This document shows, in pieces, positions 36,251-45,698 of a stretch of 64,000 nucleotides of DNA (positions are counted from its first letter, which is position 1; every line of letters begins with the position of its first letter). A program made the position numbers and the translations under genes. Under the pieces are notes generated by a model. It did not search any database. It had not been told where the DNA came from and worked only from the letters and a program-made list of their open reading frames with translations. The stretch covers positions 124,001 to 188,000 of the forward strand of contig JAGLIF010000009.1 of the NCBI GenBank assembly GCA_023143095.1. The letters are read 5' to 3'. This DNA comes from Candidatus Altimarinota bacterium (lineage in GTDB: Bacteria > Patescibacteriota > Gracilibacteria > UBA4473).

Positions 36251-37129
36251 TTACTTTTCTCTCTGCTGAATAAATATCGCTAATTGTTCTAATTTTTCAG
36301 ATTTTAATGTATCTGCAATCTGTACAGACTCTTCAATTAAAGTTGATAGTTTCTTTTTCGATGTCTCCATACCAAAAAGTTTTATAAACCCCTTAGCTGC
36401 AATATCTTTTCCAAGTTTTTTCCCAACCGACGCTTCATCCCCTTCTAAATCCAAAAGATCATCTTTGATCTGAAACGCTAGTCCTATTTTGTCCGCATAT
36501 TGCGTTAGCGTTTTCAACTGTTCCTCCGAAGCCGAAGCCAATATCGCTCCAAATTGAGCCGAAGCGTGTATCAATTGCCCAGTTTTTTTTCGATGTGTTT
36601 CAAGCAACTCCTTTGGAAGACATTCTTTCTCTTCAAACCACAAATCTCGCATTTGTCCTCCAATCATGCCTTCTATACCAGAACATTCTCCCAATACCAT
36701 CACTAATTTTTGCAAACAAAACACTGGAGAAGTTTTAGCCAAATTCTCAAAAGCTAAACTATTGAGCATATCTCCCACCAAAATCCCCGTACTTTCCCCA
36801 TATTTTTTCCAAACAGTTGGCACTCCCCGCCTCAATGTATCATTATCCATCGTAGGCAAATCATCATGTACCAATGAATATGTATGCAAAAATTCCAAAG
36901 ATAAAATCGTTTTCAATGCCTGAGCCCGTGAAACTTTATGATCTGTAAAAAGCTCAAAACATAACAATGCCAAAACCGAACGAATCCGCTTCCCACCATT
37001 TGTAACAGCATACCGAGAAGCTTTCAAAAGAGTTCTTTCAGAAACACCTAACTTTTTTGACTTAAATTGATCAAAAAAAATATTCAAACCTTGATCAACT
37101 TCTTTCGAATATACTTCCAAAAAATCCAT
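36251..37129 (-). CDS. Trans-polyprenyl diphosphate synthase (FPP/GGPP synthase)
   Basis: This 292-aa all-helical enzyme makes the allylic substrate for uppS. The first Asp-rich motif is DDLPTMDNDTLRRG (DDx4D type, typical of bacterial FPP synthases), and the second is KDDLLDLEGDEASVGKKLG. The GGKRIRSVLALL block binds the homoallylic substrate. Chain length cannot be fixed from motifs alone; IspA-type FPP synthase is the most likely reading. Confidence 0.88.
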   Translation of the reverse strand: MDFLEVYSKEVDQGLNIFFDQFKSKKLGVSERTLLKASRYAVTNGGKRIRSVLALLCFELFTDHKVSRAQALKTILSLEFLHTYSLVHDDLPTMDNDTLRRGVPTVWKKYGESTGILVGDMLNSLAFENLAKTSPVFCLQKLVMVLGECSGIEGMIGGQMRDLWFEEKECLPKELLETHRKKTGQLIHASAQFGAILASASEEQLKTLTQYADKIGLAFQIKDDLLDLEGDEASVGKKLGKDIAAKGFIKLFGMETSKKKLSTLIEESVQIADTLKSEKLEQLAIFIQQREK

Positions 37130-37188
37130 CGAATTGATTTTAAAGAATTATTGCAAAAAAGTGAATCTGAACTTAAGGAAGGTCTGAG

Positions 37189-37323
37189 ACAAAATATCGT
37201 AGATCCCGTTTCAAGAACGGGAAGACAAGAATAGGTTCCTGCCTTCGCAGGAATGAGGGAGAGTAAAGCAAGAATGAGGAAAGGACAACACCCTAGAGTG
37301 GGAATAAGAGAGACAGGAATACA
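37189..37323 (+). repeat. Modular palindromic repeat element, copy 2
   Basis: Module A (CGTAGATCCCGTTTCAAGAA then CGGGAAGACAA) is followed by module B (GTTCCTGCCTTCGCAGGAAT then GAGGGAGAGTA) and degenerate B-like units. It fills the gap between the prenyl synthase and obgE, where I see no gene. Confidence 0.75.
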
Positions 37324-37383
37324 TCCATGAAGGTATAAAAACAAAAAGAAAAACAATCTCCAGTAGGTGTTTCACTAGCAATC

Positions 37384-38694
<1,311 letters not shown>

Positions 38695-38723
38695 TTATCA
38701 ATAAACTTTCAAAAATACAAAAC

Positions 38724-38749
38724 AAAAAAGTCGAAAATCCGACTTTTTT
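38724..38749 (-). terminator. Terminator after rplT
   Basis: AAAAAAGTCG and CGACTTTTTT form a 10-bp stem with a 6-nt loop and T runs on either strand. It separates the infC-rpmI-rplT unit from obgE. Confidence 0.75.
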
Positions 38750-38750
38750 A

Positions 38751-38785
38751 AAAAACATCAATAAAAAAACTCGTACCAAAAAAAC
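38751..38785 (+). repeat. Dispersed intergenic repeat, copy 8
   Basis: AAAAAACATCAATAAAAAAA then CTCGTACCAAAAAAACTA, at the rplT 3' end. It is a diverged copy recognised by the ACTCGTA core. Confidence 0.5.
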
Positions 38786-39147
38786 TAAGCTATTTTTTTG
38801 GTCGTTTTAGCAACATCTACCACTTTTTGGAAAACCTCTGGAAAATTTACAGCTAATTCTGATAAATTTTTCCGATCAATTTCCATTCGTGCATGCAACC
38901 ATTGATTTTTCGTTTCTGAATATCGAAGACCTTGTGCTCGAAGTACTGCCGAAATTCGCGAAATCCACAATCTTCTAAAATCTCTTTTCTTCTGTTTTCG
39001 TCCAACATAAGCATTCTTTCCCGCTTTCATATGAGCCTGCATAGCCATTTTAAAAGTTGAATGTCGCTTACCTCGATAACCCTTTGTGGCTTTTAATACT
39101 TTTTTGTGTCGATTTCTCGATGCCACACCACCTTTTACTCGAACCAT
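38785..39147 (-). CDS. rplT: 50S ribosomal protein bL20
   Basis: This 120-aa basic protein has the bL20 pattern: MVRVKGGVASRNRHKKVLKA, GYRGKRHSTFKMA, YVGRKQKKRDFRRLWISRI and LRYSETKNQWLHARMEIDRK. It binds 23S rRNA early in assembly. It is the last gene of the infC-rpmI-rplT operon. Confidence 0.96.
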   Translation of the reverse strand: MVRVKGGVASRNRHKKVLKATKGYRGKRHSTFKMAMQAHMKAGKNAYVGRKQKKRDFRRLWISRISAVLRAQGLRYSETKNQWLHARMEIDRKNLSELAVNFPEVFQKVVDVAKTTKKIA

Positions 39148-39194
39148 CTTTGATAATTAATAATTAAATATTTTTCACTATAAAAAACTTCTCT

Positions 39195-39392
39195 TTACTT
39201 AGAAATATTAAGTAACCGAGAAATTGTTTTCATCTGTCCTTTTGGAGCATGAACACCTCCTGTCGAAGCTTTTAACTGTCGAGAATTTTTTGAAGACAAT
39301 AAGTGATTTTTACAAGATTTCCGAAACATTACCTTTCCAGATCCTGTAATCTTTGTCCGTTTTTTGGTACCAGAATGTGTTTTCTGTTTCAT
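39195..39392 (-). CDS. rpmI: 50S ribosomal protein bL35
   Basis: This 65-aa protein has the sequence MKQKTHSGTKKRTKITGSGK, then FRKSCKNHLLSSKNSRQ, the classic bL35 layout. It sits 17 bp downstream of infC and 47 bp upstream of rplT. Confidence 0.95.
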   Translation of the reverse strand: MKQKTHSGTKKRTKITGSGKVMFRKSCKNHLLSSKNSRQLKASTGGVHAPKGQMKTISRLLNISK

Positions 39393-39409
39393 AATTACAA
39401 TATTTACGC

Positions 39410-39922
39410 TTATTTTCCTACTTTTGGTTTAAGAATGGAAATAATCTGAAACCCTGTCATTCGAGGTGGTTGATCCTCTGTTCCAAACTCTTCAAGTGAA
39501 GCAATAAATTCCTTCATTTTCACAAAGGCCATACCCCTGTGTGCCTTTTCCCTACCTTTTAGTACTAACTGTATCCGAACTGGATGTTTTTCGGTCAAGA
39601 ATTCCTCTGCTCGACTTCTCTGTCGATCTAAATCGCCTGGTCCAATTCGGAAACTCAAACGAATTCCTTTTATTTCATGAGACTTAGACGCTTTTTTTTG
39701 TATTCTTTCCTTCTTTTTCTCTTCATATTGAAATTTTCCGTAATCAATAATCTTGCAAACAGGAGGCCTCGCTTTAGGAGAAATCTCCACAACATCCAAC
39801 CCTACCTCATGTGCTTTTGCTAGAGCTTCTGAAAGCTTCATCACTCCAAGCATATCTCCTTTTTCATCCACAAGTCTCACTTCTGGAGCACGAATCAACC
39901 CATTGACCAGGTGCCTTGGCAC
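39410..39922 (-). CDS. infC: Translation initiation factor IF-3
   Basis: This is a 170-aa protein if it starts at the GTG at 39922. The N-terminal domain (VNGLIRAPEVRLVDEKGDML) is joined by a Lys-rich linker (YEEKKKERIQKKASKSHEIK) to the C-terminal domain (RIGPGDLDRQRSRAEEFL, VLKGREKAHRGMAFVKM). The frame remains open 5' for 18 codons with family-like basic sequence (KGGRRRTFRARVPRHL), so initiation at a rare ATA codon at 39970 is possible. IF-3 genes often use unusual starts for autoregulation. A strong promoter lies upstream. Confidence 0.93.
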   Translation of the reverse strand: MPRHLVNGLIRAPEVRLVDEKGDMLGVMKLSEALAKAHEVGLDVVEISPKARPPVCKIIDYGKFQYEEKKKERIQKKASKSHEIKGIRLSFRIGPGDLDRQRSRAEEFLTEKHPVRIQLVLKGREKAHRGMAFVKMKEFIASLEEFGTEDQPPRMTGFQIISILKPKVGK

Positions 39923-40008
39923 ACGAGCTCGAAAAGTTCTTCTTCGACCGCCTTTGAAAGGAACTGCTATTGTGAATTAAATTTGATAAAAATACAAAAA
40001 GCCTCGCG

Positions 40009-40036
40009 AGTTTAAAGTACGAAAAGCTTTTGTCAA
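40009..40036 (-). promoter_or_regulatory. Predicted promoter of infC-rpmI-rplT
   Basis: On the minus strand, TTGACA (40036-40031) and TAAACT (40014-40009) are 16 bp apart, followed by CGCGAGG. The TAAACTCGC stretch is shared with the rpsT promoter. Confidence 0.6.
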
Positions 40037-40191
40037 ATATTTTAATATTCTTCCTCAAGATTGTTTATTCGAAGAAACACTGCTCTCCCAAGTCCGGACT
40101 TTATTGTTTTTTTTGTTTCCTTGATATTTATTCGAATTTTTATAATATTTAAATCATTAATATAGAGCTTGTAAAATAAATTTAAATAAAA

Positions 40192-40857
40192 ATGATCAAA
40201 ACACCCATATTCATTACCAACTTCAAAAACTGCGAACAAAGTACAGGAAAAAACGCTCTTGAACTAGCAAAAATACACGAACGAGTCGCACTTGAAACTG
40301 GAAAAACAATTGGTATTTGTGTTTCTGCTTGCGATATTTTTCGTATCGCCCAAGAAGTTTCTATTCCTGTTTTTGCTCAACATGTTGACCCAATTGATTT
40401 TGGAAGCTTTACAGGACAAATTTTACCACAAAATATAAAAAACTCTGGAGCCATTGGAACCCTTCTCAATCATTCTGAACGGAGACTTTCAAATGAAGTT
40501 CTGAAAGACTCTATAACATACGCACAAAAGGCAAGTCTCGCCCGAATTGTTTGTGCAGAAAGTCCAGAAGAAGTTTCTCAATTTTCTGAATTTGATCCTG
40601 ACTTTTTAGCTTTTGAGCCACCAGAACTCATTGGTAAAACTAATGTTTCTGTATCAAGCGAAAAACCAACTTCTATAAAAGAATCCGTTGCCCTTTCTCA
40701 AGGCATTCCACTACTTGTAGGGGCTGGAATCAATTCTCCAAAAGACATTAAAGTCGCTATGTCTCTTGGAGCTAACGGTTTTCTTGTTGCAACTGCTATT
40801 ATTAAATCTCCAAATCCAGAAGAAAGCTTAAAAAATTTCGTATCTGTTATGGAATAA
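40192..40857 (+). CDS. tpiA: Triosephosphate isomerase, archaeal type
   Basis: This 221-aa TIM barrel interconverts glyceraldehyde 3-phosphate and dihydroxyacetone phosphate. Catalytic residues are visible: K12 in TNFKNCE, His in LLNHSERR, and Glu in AFEPPELIG. The phosphate-binding loops are VGAGINSPKD and GANGFLVATAI. The length and the AFEPPELIG and VGAGI signatures match archaeal enzymes rather than the roughly 250-aa bacterial type. It converges with the PBP gene, 4 bp apart. Confidence 0.9.
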   Translation: MIKTPIFITNFKNCEQSTGKNALELAKIHERVALETGKTIGICVSACDIFRIAQEVSIPVFAQHVDPIDFGSFTGQILPQNIKNSGAIGTLLNHSERRLSNEVLKDSITYAQKASLARIVCAESPEEVSQFSEFDPDFLAFEPPELIGKTNVSVSSEKPTSIKESVALSQGIPLLVGAGINSPKDIKVAMSLGANGFLVATAIIKSPNPEESLKNFVSVME

Positions 40858-40861
40858 ATGA

Positions 40862-43048
40862 TTATTTATCTGGCGGAACTTCAAAGTGATTAAATAAAAA
40901 TTTCGCTACTTTTCTAAATGTGATAACAGCTGTTTCTGATCCCCATTGTGAAGTTTTTGGATAATCATATTTCACAAGCACCACAAACTTTGGATCAGAA
41001 AAAGGACCAAATCCCGCAAAACTCGTAATAGTAGTCCCTACTCCCTCCAATACTTTTCCATTTTTATAAGTTTGAGAAGTACCAGTTTTTCCCATAACAG
41101 AATATCCATAAACACGCCCTCCCATAGCTACTCCATTATTCACAGAATTAAGAAGCATTGATTTGATTGTGCTATACGCTTTATCAGAAATAACTCTTCG
41201 AATTCTTTCTGGCTCAAAAACATCTACTGTTCCATCTGGATGACGAAGTTCTTCCACCAAAAGAGGTTTCATCAAATAACCTCCATTGGCAAGAGCGGAA
41301 AATCCCATTACCATTTGCAAAGGCGTTGCAGAAATTCCTTGTCCAAACCCGCGAGTAATGAGCTCTGATTCACTCCAATCATGCCAATGTTCTAACTTCC
41401 CTTGTCCCTCACCATCTAATTCAATATCCGTATATTGCCCAAACCCAAAATCTTTTAAATATTTATATAATAATTCTTTTCCCAATTTTCGAGTAATAAA
41501 CGCTATCCCTGTATTCAAAGAACGATTCAAAACCGTAATCATAGAAGTTTTCCCAGCATATAGTTCATCCGCATTTCTAATTTTAAATTCTTCTACTTCA
41601 ATAGGTCCTATATCGTTATAAACTGTTTGTGGGGTTACTTCATCAGAATTTAACGCCGCTGCCATAGTTAAGGCTTTCATAACAGATCCTGGTTCATAAG
41701 TATCAGAAACAAGTTTGTTTCGAAAAACCTGCGGTCCCCATAAATTAAAATATCGATAATATTGACTCTCCTCAACAATTATTGGTATTCGTTGGTTAAA
41801 AAGCTCGTCTTCACGATCCAATTGCTCCTGCTCAGGAGTAATTTCATACCGTTTAAAAGCTTTTCCAAATTCGTTTGGATCAAAACTTGGCGCATTAGCC
41901 ATAGCTAAAATTTTCCCTGTATGAGGTTCTACAACAATAATTTGTCCAAAATCAGCTTCAAAATACATCAAATCTTCCTTAAGAATTTTTTCTACTTGTC
42001 CTTGAATAACCCGATCAATAGAAATCAATATATCAGAACCATCTTCCGCCTGAATAATACCAGAATTTTCTCCCAAAATTCGTTGTCCTTGAGTATTTGT
42101 CGCTCCATAAATATATCCTGATTGCCCATTTAATTCATTCTGAAAACGCCCTTCAATCCCATATTGTCCATTCCCCTGTGAATCAACAAACCCTAAAACC
42201 TGTGCAGCCAAACTTCTTTCTGGATAATATCTCCAATGCTCATTTCTCAATGCAATGCCCCTTAACATATCTTTGTATCGAGGATTTTTCTTTAATTCCA
42301 AAATTTTATCAGATACCTCTGGAACAATTTTATGAGCAATCTCAATATATCTATTCGGACGACGAGAAAGTAGTTTTATTAAAACTTTTTTTTCTATATT
42401 CAACAGAGATGACAATTTTTCAGCCGTTTTTTCTACTAAAAAAATCCTTGTAGGATCTACAAAAACTGATTGTCCAGCAATCCAAATCCCAGTTAATTTC
42501 AAAGCTTCAATCTCAGCCAATCTTGATTCTGAAATCTCACTTTCCAATAAAACCTTAGTTCGTTCCACTTGTAAAAAAGTTTCTTCCAGGCGCTGCTGAT
42601 ACGCTAAAATAGCAATTTTTTCTCCCGAAGACATTTTTTCCATATCCGTTTCTATTTCACATCCTTCTATTTTTTCACAATGAGCATTGATAAGCACTGG
42701 TGCCAATATTTGAGCTGCCAACGCTGGATTCCCTTTTTCTTGCTCTGATAAATCAAGACTTGAATTGTATTTTGGATAAGCCAAAATCAGAGGATCAACA
42801 AAAAGCATTTTAAGCGTATTGTTCGTGGCAACAGGCGTTACATCTTGAGTTAGTCTATTTTTACGAACAAGAATCTTTCCTCGTCTTGCTGGCAATATAG
42901 ATCTTTTTTCATGTTGTGCTCGTGCTTCTCTATAAAATTCATCATATTCAATCACTTGAAGATCAAAAAGTCTTATAGCAAAAATAAAAAACAGCCCTGT
43001 AAAAAAGAATTTTAAAACTCGAAGTCTTGAAGAAAAACCAAAAAACAT
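40862..43048 (-). CDS. Class B penicillin-binding protein (FtsI/PBP2-like)
   Basis: This 728-aa peptidoglycan transpeptidase begins with a membrane anchor (about 12-32). A long dimerisation/pedestal region (about 35-370) precedes a transpeptidase domain with YEPGSVMKALTM (SxxK), NRSLNTG (SxN) and MGKTGTSQTYKNGK (KTGT). The pedestal is longer than in typical FtsI. There is no PASTA domain. I use the ATG at 43048, which places the membrane helix at the N-terminus; a frame 29 codons longer exists. It is divergent from rel. Confidence 0.88.
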   Translation of the reverse strand: MFFGFSSRLRVLKFFFTGLFFIFAIRLFDLQVIEYDEFYREARAQHEKRSILPARRGKILVRKNRLTQDVTPVATNNTLKMLFVDPLILAYPKYNSSLDLSEQEKGNPALAAQILAPVLINAHCEKIEGCEIETDMEKMSSGEKIAILAYQQRLEETFLQVERTKVLLESEISESRLAEIEALKLTGIWIAGQSVFVDPTRIFLVEKTAEKLSSLLNIEKKVLIKLLSRRPNRYIEIAHKIVPEVSDKILELKKNPRYKDMLRGIALRNEHWRYYPERSLAAQVLGFVDSQGNGQYGIEGRFQNELNGQSGYIYGATNTQGQRILGENSGIIQAEDGSDILISIDRVIQGQVEKILKEDLMYFEADFGQIIVVEPHTGKILAMANAPSFDPNEFGKAFKRYEITPEQEQLDREDELFNQRIPIIVEESQYYRYFNLWGPQVFRNKLVSDTYEPGSVMKALTMAAALNSDEVTPQTVYNDIGPIEVEEFKIRNADELYAGKTSMITVLNRSLNTGIAFITRKLGKELLYKYLKDFGFGQYTDIELDGEGQGKLEHWHDWSESELITRGFGQGISATPLQMVMGFSALANGGYLMKPLLVEELRHPDGTVDVFEPERIRRVISDKAYSTIKSMLLNSVNNGVAMGGRVYGYSVMGKTGTSQTYKNGKVLEGVGTTITSFAGFGPFSDPKFVVLVKYDYPKTSQWGSETAVITFRKVAKFLFNHFEVPPDK

Positions 43049-43172
43049 ACATTCTAAATTTAGAGGAACAAAAAAAATGAGCAATCTTTTATACCCAAAA
43101 AATAAAAGGGAATCTCCTGTAAAAAAACTAGACAAATTACCTTCTAAAATGTTATGTTCATCACTCTAAATC

Positions 43173-45215
43173 ATGAAATCAACAAAAAACATTATTTGCA
43201 AACATTCCTTCGAAAAAGAACTCGAAGTGATTTTGTATGAAATAAAAAATTACTATCCACATTTCTCTAAAAAAATAGAAGACACTGTTCGAAAAGCTTT
43301 CTGGTTCGCATATGACGCACACTACGATGTCAAAAGATTTTCTGGATGTCCTTATTTTTCACATCCAGTTGCAGCAACAAAAATACTACTCTCTATAAAA
43401 CCAGATATTGAAACCATTTGTGCTTGCTTACTGCATGATGTTATTGAAGACACTCCCATTTCAGCGGAAGAAATTGAAAAAGCTTTCGGTAAAAATATTC
43501 GATTTCTCTGTGAAGGCGTAGAAAAAATAGCTAAAATTCGTCTCCAAGGAAAAGAGCGCGAATTTGGAAGTCTTAAAAAACTATTTGTTGCTATGGCAAA
43601 GGATATTCGTGTTATATTCGTTAAGTTAGCAGACAGAATTCATAACCTGCAAACTTTAGAATTTGTTCGACCAGAGAAACGCATTCGAATTTCTCAAGAA
43701 TCGTTAAAAATTTATGCACCAGTAGCAGAAAGATTAGGTCTTTTCGAATTCAAAACCCAGATTGAAGATCTTTGTTTTTCTCATATTCATGAAGAAATAT
43801 TTAAAGACCTAAACAGGCAAATAAAACAAAACAAAAAAGAACGAAAAATATTTATAGAAAAAGCCAATGAAGAAATCAGAAAAGTGCTTACCAAAGAAAA
43901 AATTAACTTTCAACAAATTACTGGTCGTACAAAAAATATTTACTCAGTGTACGAAAAAATGAAACGGAAAAATTTCTTCAAAGTAGATGAGATTTATGAC
44001 CTTTTTGCTATTCGTGTTATCGTAAATACTCCTACAGATTGTTACCGAACACTCGGAGTTATCCACTCTATGTGGAAACCAATCCCAAAAAGATTTAAAG
44101 ATTATATTGCAGTTTCAAAAACAAATGGATACCAAAGTCTGCACACTACCGTTTTAGGGTTAGCTAAAAGTAACATTCCAACGGAAATCCAAATTCGAAC
44201 TGAAAAAATGCATTTGGATGCAGAGTTTGGTCCAGCTACTCATTGGGCATATAAAATAGCAAAAAATTCTAATTTTGACGAAAATTATATCAACAAAATG
44301 GACTGGCTTCCTCAAAGTATTCTAGTTCAACAAAGTGATTCTGCTGAAAAATTTTTTGAAGAAATAACTACATCCCTTTCAACCGATCGTATTCATGTTT
44401 TTACTCCAAGAGGCGACATCAAGTCTCTTGCTGCGAAATCCACTCCTGTAGATTTTGCTTTCTCCATTCACTCTGAAATAGGAAACTCTTGTATCGGTGC
44501 AAAAGTAAATGGGACAATTAAACCACTTAACTACGAATTAAAAACTGGTGATGTAGTAGAAGTCATGACCAAAAAAGGAAAAAACCCAAATCCACTTTGG
44601 CTCAAATTCACAAAATCATCTCATGCAAGAGGTCATATCAAAAACTATATTAATAAGCTCAAACAAGATAGTAACATTGAACCCCATATTTTTGAAAAAC
44701 TTCCTCAAAAGATAGCCACTCCTCAAAAAGTGGTTCCAAAACAATTTATCAAAAAACGAGGGGATTTTTCAGATATCATTATTGGTGGTGAAACAAATAT
44801 TCCTTATAAAATTTGTAATTGTTGCAAACCTGCTCCAGGAAAAAATATCATCGCTTACAAATCTCGAGGGTTGGAATTTTCTATCCATGAAGCCTCTTGT
44901 AAAACTGTCGCTAAACTTGATTCTCATCGTTTTGTAGAAGCTGATTTCAATATTATTTATTCTTTCAAAATCAATGCAATAGATCGAATAGGTCTATTGC
45001 GAGACTATGCTAATGTCATGTCTGAACACGGTCTCAATATTATAGATTCTAAGTTTGACTACAATAAGAAAAAAAACATTTCCTGCTGGTATTTTTCAGT
45101 AGAAATCAGCTCTCCACGAGAATCAGAAGATATGATTGCTGACCTAAAAAAAGTCCCAAATGTCATAGATATAAAAACCATCAAGGACATTGACAAAAAG
45201 AACAATAAAACATAG
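43173..45215 (+). CDS. Bifunctional (p)ppGpp synthetase/hydrolase (Rel/SpoT type)
   Basis: This 680-aa stringent-response enzyme has an HD hydrolase domain (about 50-200; YFSHPVAATKIL, CLLHDVIEDT, KLADRIHNL). The synthetase domain (about 245-360) shows GRTKNIYSVYEKM and TNGYQSLHTTVLG. A TGS domain (DRIHVFTPRGDIKSLAAKST), a zinc-finger-like region (CNCCKPAPGKNI) and a C-terminal ACT domain (IDRIGLLRDYANVMSEHGLN) follow. The HD residues look intact, so hydrolysis is expected. It ends 42 bp before ssrA. Confidence 0.95.
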   Translation: MKSTKNIICKHSFEKELEVILYEIKNYYPHFSKKIEDTVRKAFWFAYDAHYDVKRFSGCPYFSHPVAATKILLSIKPDIETICACLLHDVIEDTPISAEEIEKAFGKNIRFLCEGVEKIAKIRLQGKEREFGSLKKLFVAMAKDIRVIFVKLADRIHNLQTLEFVRPEKRIRISQESLKIYAPVAERLGLFEFKTQIEDLCFSHIHEEIFKDLNRQIKQNKKERKIFIEKANEEIRKVLTKEKINFQQITGRTKNIYSVYEKMKRKNFFKVDEIYDLFAIRVIVNTPTDCYRTLGVIHSMWKPIPKRFKDYIAVSKTNGYQSLHTTVLGLAKSNIPTEIQIRTEKMHLDAEFGPATHWAYKIAKNSNFDENYINKMDWLPQSILVQQSDSAEKFFEEITTSLSTDRIHVFTPRGDIKSLAAKSTPVDFAFSIHSEIGNSCIGAKVNGTIKPLNYELKTGDVVEVMTKKGKNPNPLWLKFTKSSHARGHIKNYINKLKQDSNIEPHIFEKLPQKIATPQKVVPKQFIKKRGDFSDIIIGGETNIPYKICNCCKPAPGKNIIAYKSRGLEFSIHEASCKTVAKLDSHRFVEADFNIIYSFKINAIDRIGLLRDYANVMSEHGLNIIDSKFDYNKKKNISCWYFSVEISSPRESEDMIADLKKVPNVIDIKTIKDIDKKNNKT

Positions 45216-45218
45216 TAT
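45190..45218 (+). promoter_or_regulatory. Predicted ssrA promoter
   Basis: TTGACA (45190-45195) and TAGTAT (45213-45218) are separated by 17 bp, overlapping the end of rel. A transcript starting near 45225 would have a short 5' leader removed by RNase P. Confidence 0.4.
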
Positions 45219-45257
45219 ATATGTGTTCTTTGACATAATATCAGCTTTTTATTCAAC

Positions 45258-45698
45258 GGGGATGATATGGCCTCGACAAGAAGAATTGAAAACTTTTTTC
45301 GGCGTTTCCGGTTTTGAATATTTACCGGTTATCCAAAATCTTCATAAAAAATAAGTGCAAACTTAAAAACTCGAACTCAAACAGCTTTAGCAAGCATAAA
45401 AGTAAGATTGGGACTTGTTCCTACTCCAGCTTTAGCTTACGCCTAACCTGAGAGTTCATAGGTAAATCCTGCTTGAGCCTTTGGCTCGCAGGTAATCTAA
45501 AAACAAGACCACATAATTTTTAGATTAAACTTTTGTGGTGTAGTTTTATCGGTTCTCAACGGTAAAATGAATCCTTCGAGAAAATTTTCAGGTATTTTGT
45601 TTATCCTATAAGCCTGAATCTTAAATAAATAAACTATGAGCGTAGAAGAAAAAACTTTTCCTTTTTGGACGCCGGTTCGATTCCGGCCATCTCCACCA
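45258..45698 (+). ncRNA. ssrA: Transfer-messenger RNA (tmRNA)
   Basis: This 441-nt RNA rescues stalled ribosomes. The 5' end GGGGATGATATGGCCTCGAC pairs with the 3' CATCTCC to form the acceptor stem, and the T arm CGGTTCGATTCCG and an encoded CCA (45696-45698) complete the tRNA-like domain. The tag frame most likely resumes at GCA 45357 and ends with TAA at 45444-45446. It gives 29 residues starting ANLKTRTQ and ending TPALAYA, which is longer than most tags. A serine recombinase lies immediately 3', on the opposite strand. Confidence 0.93.
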
